Positions 24,401 through 39,700 of a DNA stretch of 64,000 nt are shown one piece after another (within the stretch, counting starts at the first letter, position 1; each line of letters opens with the position of its first letter). This stretch comes from Dipteronia dyeriana (Eukaryota > Streptophyta > Magnoliopsida > Sapindales > Sapindaceae). Under the pieces are notes generated by a model. It was not told the origin of the DNA, ran no database searches, and was given only the letters and a program-made list of their open reading frames with translations. The position numbers and the translations under genes are program-made. The DNA lies in NCBI GenBank assembly GCA_032871835.1, contig CM065299.1:47504706-47568705 (forward strand), in the 5' to 3' direction.

Positions 24401-27400
24401 TGATGGAAACCACTTTGACGTTCTATCCATTGTTAGAGTTATTCCTAGGAACCACTGAACATTAACAAGTGGAACAACTTTTATTTTTTGGAAACTCCTA
24501 TAACGTTATATATAACATCAAAGTTGTTCCCGAGAAAAAGTTCTCGTTAGGATCAACTTCAACGCTGTTGGAAATCACTTTAAAGTTATATCCAACGTTA
24601 GAGTTGTTCTTGGGAACCACTCAACCCTAACAAGGGGAACAACTTTTATTTTTTGAAAACCACTCTAACGTTATCTATAATGTCAAAGTTTCTCCCGAGA
24701 ACAAGTTCTCATCGGGAGCAACTTCACTATTGATGGAAACCACTTTGATGTCCTGTACAATGTTAGAGTTGTTCCCATTAGCCACTCAACCTTAAGTAGG
24801 TGAACAACTTTTATTATTTGAAAACCACTCTAACGTTATTAATAACGTCAAAGTTACTCTCGAGAAAAACTTCTCGTAGGGAGCAACATCAACGTTGATA
24901 GAAACCATTTTGACGTTCTATCTAACGTTAGAGTTGTTCCTAGGAACAACTCTAAACAATAGGAACAACTTTTATTTTTTGGAAACAACTATAACGATAT
25001 TTATAACGTCAAAGTTGTTTCCGAGAACAACTTCTCGTTGGGTGCAAAATCAACGTTGGTGGAAACCATTTTGACGTTCTATCCAACATTAGAGTTGTTC
25101 TCGGGAACCACTCAACCCTAACAAGAGGAATAAATTTTATCACTCTAACGTTATCTATAACGTCAAAGTTGTTCTCGAGAACAACTTCTCATTAGGAACA
25201 ACTTAATTGTTGTTGGAAACCACTTTGACGTTCTATCTAACGTTAGGGTTGTTCCCGGGAACCAATCAACCTTAACAAGGGGAATAGATTTTATTCGGTG
25301 GAAACCACTATAACGTTATCTTTAACATCAAAGTTGTTCCCAGAAATAACTTCTCTTTGGTAGTAACTTCAACGTTGATAGAAACCACCCTGACGGTCTA
25401 TCCAACGTTAGAGTTGTTCCAGGGAACCACTCAACCTTAGCAAGGTGAACAACTTTTATTTTTTTGAAACCACTCAAACGTTATCTAAAACGTCAAAGTT
25501 ATTACTGAAACAACTTCTCGTTGGAAAGCTTAAACATTGACGGAAACTACTTTGAAGTACGATCCAATGTTAGAGCTGTTGCCGGGAACCACTTAGCCTT
25601 AAGAAAGGGAAAAACCTTTATTTCTTGGAAACCACTCTAACGTTATCGATAACGTCAAAGTTTTTCTCAAGAAAAACTTCTCGTCTGGAGCAACTTCAAC
25701 ATTGATGGAAACCACATTGACTTTCTATCCAACGTTAGAGTTGTTACCGGGATTTACTCAACCATAACAGGGGGAACAACTTTTTTTTTTTGGAAACCAC
25801 TATAACGTTATCTATAACGTCAAATTTGTTGTTGGAAACAACTTCTCGTTTGGAGCAAAATCAATGTTGATGGAAACATTTTTCACGTTCTATCCAACGT
25901 TAGAGTTGTTCTCAGGAACCACTCGACCTTAACAAGGGGAACAACTTTTATTTTTTAGAAACTACTCTAACAATATCTAAAACGTCAAAGTTTTTTTTAG
26001 AAACAACTTCTCGTTTGGAACAACTTTAACGTTGATAGAAACCACTTTGATATTCAGTCCAACGTTAGAGTTGTTCCCAGGAACCACTCAACCTTAACGA
26101 GGGGAACAACTTAAATTTTTTTAGAAACAAACTATAATGTTATTTATAACGTCAAAGTTTTTCTTGAGAACAACTTCTCGTTGGGAGAAACTTCAACGTT
26201 GATAAAAACCACTTTGACGTTCTATCCAACGTTAGAGTTTTTCCCAGGAACCATTCGACCTTAACAATGGGAACAACTTTTATTTTTTGAAAACTACTCT
26301 AATGTTATTTATAACGTAAAAGTTTTTCACAAAAACAACTTCTCGTTTGGAGCAACTTTAACGTTGATAGACACCACTTCGACTCTCTGACCAACGTTAG
26401 AGTTATTCCCGGGAACCACTAAACCTTAACAAGGGGGAAAACTTTTATTATTTGGAAACCTCTCTAACGATATCTATTATGTCAAAGTTATTCTCGGGAA
26501 TAACTTGTCGTCGGGAGCAACTTCAACGTTGATGGAAACCACTTTGACGTTTTATCCATTGTTAGAGTTATTCCTAGGAACCACTGAACATTAACAAGTG
26601 GAACAACTTTTATTTTTTTGGAAACACCTATAACGTTATATATAACATCAAAGTTGTTCCCGAGAAAAAGTTCTCGTTAGGATCAACTTCAACGCTGTTG
26701 GAAATCACTTTTAAGTTATATCCAACGTTAGAGTTGTTCTTGGGAACCACTCAACCCTAACAAGGGGAACAACTTTTATTTTTTGAAAACCACTCTATTG
26801 TTATCTATAACGTCAAAGTTTCTCCCGAGAACAAGTTCTCATCGGGAGCAACTTCACTATTGATGGAAACCACTTTGATGTTTTGTACAATATAAGAGTT
26901 ATTCCCAGGAGCCACTCAACCTTAAGTAGGGGAACAACTTTTATTATTTGAAAACCACTCTAAAGTTATTAATAACGTAAAAGTTACTCTCGAGAAAAAC
27001 TTCTCGTAGGGAGCAACATCAACGTTGATAGAAACCATTTTGACGTTCTATCTAACGTTAGAGTTGTTCCTAGGAACAACTCTAAACAATAGGAACAACT
27101 TTTATTTTTTGGAAACAACTATAACGATATTTATAACGTCAAAGTTGTTCCCGAGAAAAACTTCTTGTTGGGTGCAAAATCAACGTTGGTGGAAACCATT
27201 TTGACGTTCTATCCAACATTAGAGTTGTTCTAGGGAACCACTCAACCCTAACAAGAGGAATAAATTTTATCACTCTAACGTTATCTATAACGTCAAAGTT
27301 GTTCTCGAGAACAACTTCTTATTAGGAACAACTTAATTGTTGATGGAAACCACTTTGACGTTCTATCTAACGTTAGGGTTGTTCCCGGGAACCAATCAAC

Positions 27401-30400
27401 CTTAACAAGGGGAATAGCTTTTATTTGGTGGAAACCACTCTAACGTTATCTTTAACATCAAAGTTGTTCCCATAAATAACTTCTCTTTGGTAGTAACTTC
27501 AACATTGATAGAAACCACCCTGACGGTCTATCCAACGTTAGAGTTGTTCCAGGGAACCACTCAACCTTAGCAAGGTGAATAACTTTTATTTTTTTGAAAC
27601 CACTCAAACATTATCTAAAACGTCAAAGTTATTCCCGAAACAACTTCTCGTTGGGAAGCTTAAACATTGACGAAAACTACTTTGAAGTACGATCCAATGT
27701 TAGAGCTGTTGCCGGGAACCACTTAGCCTTAAGAAAGGGAAAAACCTTTATATCTTGGAAACCACTCTAACGTTATCGATAACGTCAAAGTTTTTCTCAA
27801 GAAAAACTTCTCGTCTGGAGCAACTTCAACATTGATGGAAACCACATTGACTTTCTATCCAACGTTAGAGTTGTTACCGGGAACTACTCAACCATAACAG
27901 GGGGAACAACTTTTTTTTTTTGGAAACCACTATAACGTTATCTATAACGTCAAATTTGTTGTTGGAAACAACTTCTCGTTTGGAGCAAAATCAATGTTGA
28001 TGGAAACAACTTTCACGTTCTATCCAACGTTAGAGTTGTTCTCAGGAACCACTCGACCTTAACAAGGGGAACAACTTTTATTTTTTAGAAACTACTCTAA
28101 CAATATCTAAAACGTCAAAGTTTTTTTTAGAAACAACTTCTCGTTTGGAACAACTTTAACGTTGATAGAAACCACTTTGATATTCAGTCCAACGTTAGAG
28201 TTGTTCCCGGGAACCACTCAACCTTAACGAGGGGAACAACTTAAATTTTTTTAGAAAAAAACTATAATGTTATTTATAACGTCAAAGTTTTTCTTGAGAA
28301 CAACTTCTCGTTGGGAGAAACTTCAACGTTGATAAAAACCACTTTGACGTTCTATCCAACGTTAGATTTTTTCCCATGAACCATTCGACCTTAACAATGG
28401 GAACAACTTTTATTTTTTGAAAACTACTCTAATGTTATTTATAACGTAAAAGTTTTTCACAAAAACAACTTCTCGTTTGGAGCAACTTTAACGTTGATAG
28501 ATACCACTTCGACTCTCTGACCAAAGTTAGAGTTATTCCCGGGAACCACTAAACCTTAACAAGGGGGGAAACTTTTATTATTTGGAAACCTCTCTAACGA
28601 TATCTATTATGTCAAAGTTATTCTCGGGAATAACTTGTCGTCGGGAGCAACTTCAACGGTAATGGAAACCACTTTGACGTTTTATCCATTGTTAGAGTTA
28701 TTCCTAGGAACCACTGAACATTAACAAGTGGAACAACTTTTATTTTTTTGGAAACACCTATAACGTTATATATAACATCAAAGTTGTTCCCGAGAAAAAG
28801 TTCTCGTTAGGATCAACTTCAACGCTGTTGGAAATCACTTTAAAGTTATATCCAACGTTAGAGTTGTTCTTGGGAACCACTCAACCCTAACAAGGGGAAC
28901 AACTTTTATTTTTTGAAAACCACTCTAACGTTATCTATAATGTCAAAGTTTCTCCCGAGAACAAGTTCTCATCGGGAGCAACTTGACTATTGATGGAAAC
29001 CACTTTGATGTTCTGTACAATGTTAGAGTTGTTCCCATTAGCCACTCAACCTTAAGTAGGTGAACAACTTTTATTATTTGAAAACCACTCTAACGTTATT
29101 AATAACGTCAAAGTTACTCTCGAGAAAAACTTCTCGTAGGGAGCAACATCAACGTTGATAGAAACCATTTTGACGTTCTATCTAACGTTAGAGTTGTTCC
29201 TAGGAACAACTCTAAACAATGGGAACAACTTTTATTTTTTGGAAACAACTATAACGATATTTATAACGTCAAAGTTGTTCCTGAGAACAATTTCTCTTTG
29301 GGAGCAAAATCAACGTTGGTGGAAACCATTTTGACGTTCTATCCAACATTAGAGTTGTTCTCGGGAACCACTCAAGCCTAACAAGAAGAATAAATTTTAT
29401 CACTCTAACGTTATCTATAACGTCAAAGTTGTTCTCGAGAACAACTTCTCATTAGGAACAACTTAATTGTTGATGGAAACCACTTTGACGTTCTATCTAA
29501 CGTTAGGGTTATTCCCGGGAACCAATCAACCTTTACAAGGGGAATAACTTTTATTCGGTGGAAACCACTCTAACGTTATCTTTAACATCAAAGTTGTTCC
29601 CAGAAATAACTTCAACGTTGATAGAAACCACCCTGACGGTCTATCCAACGTTAGAGTTGTTCCAGGGAACCACTCAACCTTAGCAAGGTGAACAACTTTT
29701 ATTATTTTGAAACCACTCAAACGTTATCTAAAACGTCATAGTTATTCCCGAAACAACTTCTCGTTGGGAAGCTTAAACATTGACGGAAACTACTTTGAAG
29801 TACGATCCAATGTTAGAACTGTTGCCGCGAACCACTTAGCCTTAAGAAGGGGAAAAACCTTTATTTCTTGGAAACCAGTCTAACGTTATCGATAACGTCA
29901 AAGTTGTTGTCAAGAAAAACTTCTCATCTGGAGCAACTTCAACATTGATGGAAACCACATTGACGTTCTATCCAACGTTAGAGTTGTTACCGGGAACTAC
30001 TCAACCATAACAGGGGGAACAACTTTTTTTTTTTGGAAACCACTATAACGTTATCTATAACGTCAAATTTGTTGTTGGAAACAACTTCTCGTTTGGAGCA
30101 AAATCAATGTTGATGGAAACAACTTTCACGTTCTATCCAACGTTAGAGTTGTTCTCAGGAACCACTCGACCTTAACAAGGGGAACAACTTTTATTTTTTG
30201 GAAACTACTCTAACAATATCTATAACGTCAAAGTTTTTTTTAGAGACAACTTCTCGTTTGGAGCAACTTTAACGTTGATAGAAACCACTTTGATGTTCAG
30301 TCCAACGTTAGAGTTGTTCCCGGGAACCACTCAACCTTAATGAGGGGAACAACTTTTATTTTTTTGGAAAAAAACTATAATGTTATTTATAACGTCAAAG

Positions 30401-30750
30401 TTGTTCTTGAGAACAACTTCTCGTTGGGAGAAACTTCAACGTTGATAAAAACCACTTTGACGTTCTATCCAACGTTAGAGTTTTTCCCAGGAACCACTCG
30501 ACCATAACAATGGGAACAACTTTTATTTTTTGGAAACTACTCTAATGTTATCTATAACGTCAAAGTTTTTCTCGTAAACAACTTCTCGTTTGGAGCAACT
30601 GTAACGTTGATAGAAACCATTTCGATGTTTAGTCCAACGTTAGAGTTGTTCCCGGGAATCGCTCAACCATAACAAGGGGGCAACTTTTATTATTTGGAAA
30701 CCACTCTAACGATATCTATTATGGCAAAGTTATTCTCGGGAATAACTCAT
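24362..30750 (+). repeat. 13-monomer higher-order repeat (period 2130 bp, three copies)
   Basis: The shortened monomer TAAATTTTATCACTCTAACG places CACTCTAACG at 25141, 27271 and 29401, exactly 2130 bp apart. GCTGTTGGAAATCACTT at 24563, 26693 and 28823 and the AACAAT marker at 24955, 27085 and 29215 give the same 2130. Over 240 bases compared by eye (25141 against 27271) I counted 7 differences, about 97% identity, much higher than between neighbouring monomers. Thirteen units of 165 would be 2145; the deficit is mostly the internal deletion in the marker monomer. The third copy diverges towards 30.7 kb (final offset 2112). Confidence 0.93.
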
Positions 30751-33700
30751 AGTTGGGAGCAACTTCAACGTTGACGGAAACCATCTTGTATATAACGTCA
30801 AAGTTTTATTTTTTTGGAAACAACTATAACTTTATATATAAAGTCAAAGTTGTTCCCGAGAACAAGTTCTCTTTAGGATGAACTTTAACGTTGTTGGAAA
30901 TCACCTTGAAGTTCTATCCAACGTTAGAGTTGTTCTTGGGAACCACTCAACCTTAACAAGTAGAACAACTTCTATCTTTTTGGAAACAACTATAAAGTTA
31001 TTTATATTATTAAAGTTGCTCCTGAGAACAACTTCTCAGTTGTAGCAACTTCAACATTGATTGAAACCAATTTGATTTTCCATCCAACGTTAGAGTTGTT
31101 CCCAGGAACCACTCAATCTTAAAAAGAGAAACAAATTTTTTTTTTTATTGAAACCACTCTAATGTTATCTATAACGTCAAAGTTGTTCCCGAGAACAACT
31201 TCTCATTGGGAACAATTTCAGTGTTGATGGAAACCACTTTGACGTTCTATCTAACGTCAGGGTTGTTCCATGGATCCAACCAATCTTAACAAGGGGAACG
31301 ACTTTTATTTTGTGGAAACCACCCTAACGTTATTTTTAACGTCAAAGTTTTTTCCGGAAATAACTTCTCTTTGGGAGTAACTTCAAAGTTGATAGAAACC
31401 ACCATAACGGTCTATCCAACGTTAAAGTTGTTCCCGGGAACCAATCAACCTTAACAAGGTAAAAAACTTTTATTTTTTTGAAACCACTCAAATGTTATCT
31501 AAAACGTCAAAGTTTTTCCCGAAACAACTTTTCGTTGGGAGCAACTTAAACATTGATGAAAACTACATTGAAGTACTATCAAACGTTAGAGTTGTTGCCG
31601 GGAACCACTTAGCCTTAAGAAGGGGAACAACCTTTATTTCTTGGAAACCACTCTAACGTTATCGATAATGTCAAAGTTGTTCTCATAAAAAACTTCTCGT
31701 CTGGAGCAACTTCAACATTGATGGAAACCACATTGACGTTCTATCCAATGTTAGAGTTGTTACCGGGAACTACTCAACCTTAACAGGGGGAACGACTTTT
31801 ATTTTTTGAAAACCACTCTAACGTTATCTATAACGTCAAAATTTTTCCCGGGAGCAACTTCTCGTCGGGAGCAACTTCAATGTTGAAAGAAACCACTTTG
31901 ACGTTCTGTCCAACGTTAGAGGTTTTGCCGGAAACCAATTAGCCTTACGAAGGGGAACAATCTTTATTTCTTGGAAACCACTCTAACGTTATCGATAACG
32001 TCAAAGTAATTCTCGGGAATAACTTCACAATGGGAGAAACTTCAACGTTGATGGAAACCACTTTGACTTTCTATCCAACAGCTTTTATTTTTTTAGAAAC
32101 CACCCTAACTTTATCTTTAACGTCAAAGTTGTTCTCAAGAGCAACTTCACGTTAGGAGAAACTTCAACGTTGATGGAAACCACTTTGACATTCTATCCAT
32201 TGCCAGAGTTGTTCCCGGGAACCACTCAACCTTAACAAGGGGAACAACTTTTAATTTTTGGAAACCACTCTAACGTCAAAGTTGTTCCCGAGAACATCTT
32301 CTCATTGGCAACAACTACAACATTGATGGAAACCACTTTGAAGTTCTATCCTAAGTTATAGTTGTTCCCGGGAATCACTCAACCGTAGCAAGGGGAACAA
32401 CTTTATTTTTTTGGAAACCACTTTAATGTTATCTATGATGTCAAAGTTGATCCCGGAAATGACTTTTAGTTGGGAGCAACTTCAACGCTGATAAAAACCA
32501 CTTTGATGTTCATTCCAACGTTAAAGTTGTTATCGAGAACCACTCAACCTTAATAAAGGGAAGAACTTTTGTTTATTGAAAACTACTTTAACGTTACCTA
32601 TAACGTCAAAGTAGTTCCCGGGAACAACTTCTCGTTGGGAGAAATTTAAACGTTGATAGTAACCACTTTGACGTTCTATCTAACTAAGGTTTTTTGTTCC
32701 CGAGAATTAACGAACCATAACGAGGGGAACAACTTATTTTTTTTAGAAACCACTCTAACGTTATCTACAATATCAAGGTTGTTCCCGAGAACAACATCTC
32801 GTTGGGAGCAACTTTAACGTTGATGGAAACCACTTTGATGTTCTATCCAACGTTATAGTTTTTCCCAGGAACCACTCAACCTTAACAAGGGGAACAACTT
32901 TTATTTTTTAGAAACCACTCGAACGTTATCTATAACGTCAAAGTTGTTCCTGAGAACAACTTCTCGTTGGGAACAACCTCAACGAAGATGGAAACAACTT
33001 TGACGTTCTATCCAACGTCAGAGTTGATCTCGGGAACTACTCAACCTTAACAAGGTGAACAACTTTTATTTTTTTGAAACCACTCAAACGTTATCTAAAA
33101 TGTCAAAGTTGTTCCCGAAACAACTTCTCGTTAGGAGCAACTTAAACATTGATGAAAACTACTTTGAAGTACTATCCAACGTTAGAGTTGTTACCGGGAA
33201 CAACATAACCTTAAGAAGGGGAACAAACTTTCTTTCTTGGAAACCACTCTAACGTTATCGATAACGTCAAAGTTGTTCTCATGAAAAACTTCTCGGCTAG
33301 ATCAACTTTAACATTGATGGAAACCACCTTGACTTTCTATCCAACGTTAGAGTTGTTGTCGGGAACAACTCAACCTTAACAGGGGGAACAACTTTTATTT
33401 TTTCGAAACCACTCTAACGTTATCTATAACGTCAAAGTTTTTCCCGGGAACAACTTCAACGTTGACAGAAACCACTTTGACGTTCTTTCCAACGTTAGAG
33501 TTGTTCTCGAGAACCACTCAACCTTAAGAAGGGGAAAACTTTTTTTATTTGGAAACCACTCTAACATTATTTGTAACGTCAAAGCTATTATCAGGAATAA
33601 CTTGACAATGGGAGCAACTTCAACGTCTATGAAAACCACTTTGACTTTCTATCCAACATTAGAGTTGTTCCCAGGAACCACCCAACCTAAACAAAATGAA

Positions 33701-36700
33701 AAACTTTTATTTTTTAGAAATCAACCTAACGTTATCTATAACGTCAAAGTTGTTCTCGAGAGCAACATCTCATTAGGAGCAACTTCAACGTTAAAGGAAA
33801 CCACTTTGACGTTCTATCCAATGTTAGAATTGTTCCCGGGAACCACTCAACCTTAACAAGGGGAACAACTTTTTCTTTTTGGAAACCACTCTAACGTAAA
33901 GTTGTTCCTGAGAAACTCTTCTCGTTGGGAACAACTTCAACTTTGATGGAAACCACTTTGAAGTTCTATTCTTAGTTAGAGTTGTTCCCTGGAATCACTC
34001 AACTATTGCAAAGGGAACAACTTTTATTTTTTTTTAAACCACTTCAATGTTATCTATGCATCAAAGTTGATCCCGGAAACAGCTTCTCGTTGGGAGCAAC
34101 TTCAACGTTGATGGAAACCACTTTGATGTTCTATCCAACGTTAGAGTTCTTCCCGGGAACCACTCAACATTAATAAGGGGAAGAAATTTTATTTTTTGGA
34201 AACCACTATAACGTTACCTATAACGTCAAAGTAGTTCCCGGGAACAACTCTTTTTGGGAGCAACTTCAACGTTGACAAAAACCACTTTGACGTTCTATCT
34301 AACATTAGAGTTGTTCTCAGGAAACACTCAACTTTAACAAGGGAAACAACTTTATTTTTTGGAAACCACTCTAACGTTAAATTTTGTTCGTTGAAAAAAC
34401 TTCTCGTTGGGAGAAACTTCAACGTTTATAGAAACCACTTTGACGTTCTATCCAACGCTAGAGTTGATGACGGGAACCACTTAACCTTAAGAAGGGGAAC
34501 ACCTTTTTGGAAACCACTGTAACATTATTGATATCATCAAAGTTTTTCTCAGGAACAACTTCTCGTTGGGAGCAACTTCAACATTGATGGAAACCACTTT
34601 GACGTTCTATCCAACGTTAGAGTTGTTGCCAAGAACCACTCGACCTTAACAAGGGGAACAACTTTTATTTTTTGAAAACTACTCTAACGTTATCTATAAC
34701 GTCAAAGTTTTTCACGGAAACAATTTCTCGTTGGGAGCAACTTCAACGTTGATAGAAACCACTTTGACTTTTTGTCCAACGTTAGAGTTGTTCCCGGGAA
34801 CCTCACAACCTTAAGAAGGGGAACGACTCTTATTATTTGGAAACTAATCTAACATTATATATTATGCCAAAATTATTCTCGGAAATAACTTATCGTATGG
34901 GGCAACTTCATCTTTGATGGAAACCACTATGACATTCTATCCAACGTTAGAGTTGTTACCGGGAACCACTCAACCTCAACGAGGGGAACAACTTTTATTT
35001 TTTTGGAAACAACTCTAACGTTCTCTATAATGTCAAAGTTGTTCCCGAGAGCAACTTCTTGTTGGGAACAACTTCAACGTTGATGGAAACCACTTTGACG
35101 TTCTATTCAACGTTAGAGTTGTTCCCGGGAACCACTCAACCTTGAGAAGTGGAACAACTTTTATTTCTTGGAAACCAGTCTAGCGTTATCTATAACGTAA
35201 CCGTTTTTCTTGAGAACAACCTCTCGTTGGGAATAACTTCAACGTTTATGGAAACTACTTTGACGTTCTATCCTAGGTTAGAGTTATTCCCGGGGAATCA
35301 CTCAACCATAACAAGGTAAACAACTTTTATTTTTTTGGAAACCACTCTAACATTATTTATAATGTCAAAGTTGATTCTGAGAACAAATTCTCTTTGGGAG
35401 CAACATCAACATTGATGGAAACCACTTTGACGTTCTATCCAACGTTAGAGTTGTTCCCGGTAACCACTCAACCTTAACAAGGGGAACAACTTTTATTTTT
35501 TGGAAACCACTCTAACGTTAAAGTTGTTCCCGAGAACAAACTCTCGTTGGGAACAACTTCAACGTTGATGGAAACCACTTTAACGTTCTATCCAAGGTTA
35601 GAGTTGTTCCCGGGAATCACTCAACCATTACAAAGGGAACAACTTTTATTTTTTTAAAACCTCTTTAACGTTATCTATAATGTCAAAGTTGCTCCCATAA
35701 AGAACATCTTATTGGGAGCAACTTCAATGTTGATGGAAAACACTTTGATGTTCTATCCAACATTAGATTTGTCCCCAGTAACCACTCAACCTTAATAAGG
35801 GGAACAGCATTGATTTTTTGGAAACCACTCTAACGTTATCTATAACATCAAAGTAGTTCCCGGGATTAATTTCTCGTTGGGATCGACTTCAACGTTGATA
35901 GAACCACTTTGACGTTCTATCTAACGTTAGATTTATTCACGGGAACCAATGAACCTTAATAAGAGGAACAACTTTTATTTTTTTGAAACCACACTAACGA
36001 TATCTACAACGTCAAAGTCGTTCTCGAGAACAACTTCTCATTGGGAGAAACTTCAACGTTGATGGAAACTAATTTGACGTTCTATAAAAAATTAGAGTTG
36101 TTCCCAGGAACCACTCAACCTTAACAAGAGGAACAACTTTTATTTTTTTTTAAACCACTCTAACGTTATCTATAACGTCAAAGTTGTTTCCGTGAATAAC
36201 TTATCGTTTCGTTTGGAACAACTTCAACTTTGTTGTAAACCACTTTGACGTTATATTATACGTTAGAGTTGTTCCCGGGAACAACTCAACCTTAATAGAG
36301 GGAACAACTTCTATTTTTTTGGAAATTACTCCAAAAATATCTATAACGTCAAAGTTGTTACCGAAAAAAAATTCTCGTTGGGAGAAACTTCAACGTTAAT
36401 GTAAACCACTTCGGCGTTCTATCCGTCGTTAGAATTCTTTTTAGGAAATGCTTAACCTTAAGAAGGGGAACAACTTTAATTTTTTTGAAACCACTCTAAC
36501 GTTATCTATAACTTCAAAGCTTTTCTCGTGAACAACTTCTCGTTGAGAGCAACTTCAACGTTGATGGAAACCACTTTGACGTTCTGTCCAACGTTAAAGT
36601 TGTTCTCAAAAACCACACAACCTTAAGAAGGTCAACAACTTTTATTATTAGGAAAATCCTAAAATGTTATCTATAACGACATAGTTATTCTCACGAATAA

Positions 36701-39700
36701 CTTCTCATTGGGTGCAACTTCAACGTTGATAGCAACCACTTTGACATTCTATAGAAACGTTAGAGTTATTCCTAGTAACCACTAAACCTTAACGAGGGGA
36801 ACAATTTTTGTATTTTTGGACACAACTATAATGTTATTTATAACATCAAAGTTTTTCCTGAGAACAATTTCTCGTTTGGAGCAACTTCAATGTTGATGGA
36901 AACCACTTTGATGTTCTATCCAACGTTAGAGTTGTTCCCGGGAAGCACTCAACCCTGACAAGGGGAACAAATTTTATTTTTTTGAAACCACTCTAACGTT
37001 ATCTATATAGTCAAAGTTGTTCCGTGAACAACTTCTCATTGAGAGCAATTTCAACGTTGACAGAAACCACATTGACATTCTATTTAACGTTAATGTTGTT
37101 CCCGGGAAAAACTAAAACTTAACAAGGGGAACAACTTCTATTTTTTGGAAACAATTTTAATGTTATCCATAACGTTAACGTTGTTCCCGAGTACAACTTC
37201 TCTTTTGGAGCAATTTCAACGTTGAAGGAAAGCACTTCGACATTCTATCCAACGTTAGAGTTTTTCCCGGGAATCACGAAACCTTAACAAGGGGAACAGC
37301 TTTTATTTTTTCAAAACCACTCTAATGTTATCTATAACGTCAAAGTTGTTCTCAGGAACAACTTCTCGTTTGGAGCAACTTCAACACTGATGGAAATCAC
37401 TTTGACGTTCTATCTAACGTTAGAGTTGTTATCGGGAAGCACTCAGCCTAAACATGGGGAACACCTTTTATTTTTTTGAAACCACTTTAACGTTATCTAT
37501 AACGTTAAAGTTGTTCTCGGGAATAACTTCTCAATGGTAGCAACTTCAACGTTGATGGAAACCACTTTGACTTTCTATCCAACGTTAGGGTTGTTCCCAG
37601 GAACCACTCAACCATAATAAGAGGAACAACTTTTATTAACAGGAACAACTTTTATTATTTGGAAACCACTTTAAGGTTATTTATAACGTCAAAATTATTC
37701 TCGATAATAACTTCTGAATGGGAGCAACTTCTGCGTTGATAGAGACCACTTCGACTTTCTATCCAACGTTAGAGTTGTTCTCAGCAACCACTCTACCTTA
37801 ACGAGGGGAAAAACTTTTATTTTTTAGAATCCACTCTAACGTTATCTATAACGTCAAAGTTGTTCCCGAGAGCAATATCTCGTTGGGAGCAACTTCAACG
37901 TTGATGGAAACCACTTTGACGTTCTATCCAACGTTAGATTTGTTCCCGGGAACCACTTAACATTAACAAGGGGAACAACTTTTATTTTTTGGAAACAACT
38001 CTAACGTTATCTATAAAGTCAAAGTTTTTCTCTAGAACAACCTTTCATTGGGAACAACTTCAACGTTGATGGAAACCACTTTGATGTTTTATCCTAGGTT
38101 AGAGTTTTTCCCGGGAATCACTCAACCATAACAGGATGAACAACTTTTATTTTTTAAAATACTCTTTGACGTTATTTATAACGTCAAAATTGTTCCCGGA
38201 AACAACTTCTCATTGGGAGCAACTTCAACGTTGATGGAAACCACTTTGACGTTCTATGCAACGTTAGATTTGTCCCCAGTAACAACTCAACCTTAATAAG
38301 GGAAACAACATTTATTTTTTGGAAACAACTCAAATGTTATCTATAACGTCAAAGTAATTCCCTGGCAATAAATTTTTAGTTGGAATCAACTTCAACGTTG
38401 ATAGAACCTTTTTGCTTTTCTATCTAACGTTAGATTTGTTCACGATAACCAATGAACCTTAATATGGGGAACAACTTTTTTTTTTTTGAAACCACTCTAA
38501 CGATATCTATAATGTCAAAGTCGTTCCTGAGAGCAAATTCTAGTTGGGAGTTACTTCAACATTTATGGAAACCACTTTGACGTTCTATCCAACGTTAGAG
38601 TTGTTCCCAGGAACCACTCAACCTTAACAAGGGGAACCACTTTTATTTTTTTTCAAGTACTCTAACGTTATCTATAACGTTAAAGTTATTCATGAGAACA
38701 ACTTCTCATTGGGAACAACTTCCACATTGATGTAAACCACTTTGACGTTGTGTCATACGTTTTCCCGGGAACAACTCAACCTTAACAGGGGGAACAACTT
38801 CTATTTTTTTGGAAACCACTCTAACGTTATCTATAACTTCTCGTTGGGAGAAACATCAACGTTGATGGAAACCACTTTGACCTTCTACCCAATATTAGAG
38901 TTTTTCCAAGGGGAACAACATTTTTTTTTAATCCACTCTAACGTTATTTATAACGTAAAAGTTGTTCCCGAGAACAACTACTAGTTGGGAGCAACTTAAA
39001 TGTTGATAGAAAAAACTTTGATGTTCTATCCGACATTAGAGTTGTTCCCGGGAACCACTCAACCTTAACAAAGAGAACAACTTTTATTTTTTAGAAACCA
39101 CTCTAACGTTATATATAATGTCAAAGTTGTTCCCGAGAACAACTTCTTGTTGGGAACAACTTCAACTTTGATGGAAACCACTTTGATGTTCTATCCAATG
39201 TTAGAGTTCTTCTAGGGAACAATAGAACCCTAACAAGGGGAACTAATTTAATTTTTTTTAAACCACTCTAACGTTATCTATAACGCCAAAGTTTTTCCCA
39301 AGTACAACTTCTCGTTCGGAGCAACTTCAACGTTGATGAAAACAACTTTGACGTTCTATCCAACGTTAGAGTAGTTCCCGGGAACCACTCAACCTAAAAA
39401 AAGGGAAAAACTTTTATTACTTGGAAAATCCAAAAACGTTATCTATAACGACCACGTTATTCTTGGGAATAAATTCTCACTTGGTGCAACTTCAAAGTTG
39501 AAGGAAACCACTTTGACGTTCTATCCAACGTTAGAGTTGTTCCCGTGAACTACTCAACCTTAACAAGGGGAACAACTTTTGTTAATTTGGAAACAACTAT
39601 AACGTTATTTATAACGTCAAAGTTGTTCTCGAGAACAACTTTTTGTTGGAAGAAACTTCAACGTTGATGAAAACCACTTTGACGTTCTTTTCGACGTTAT

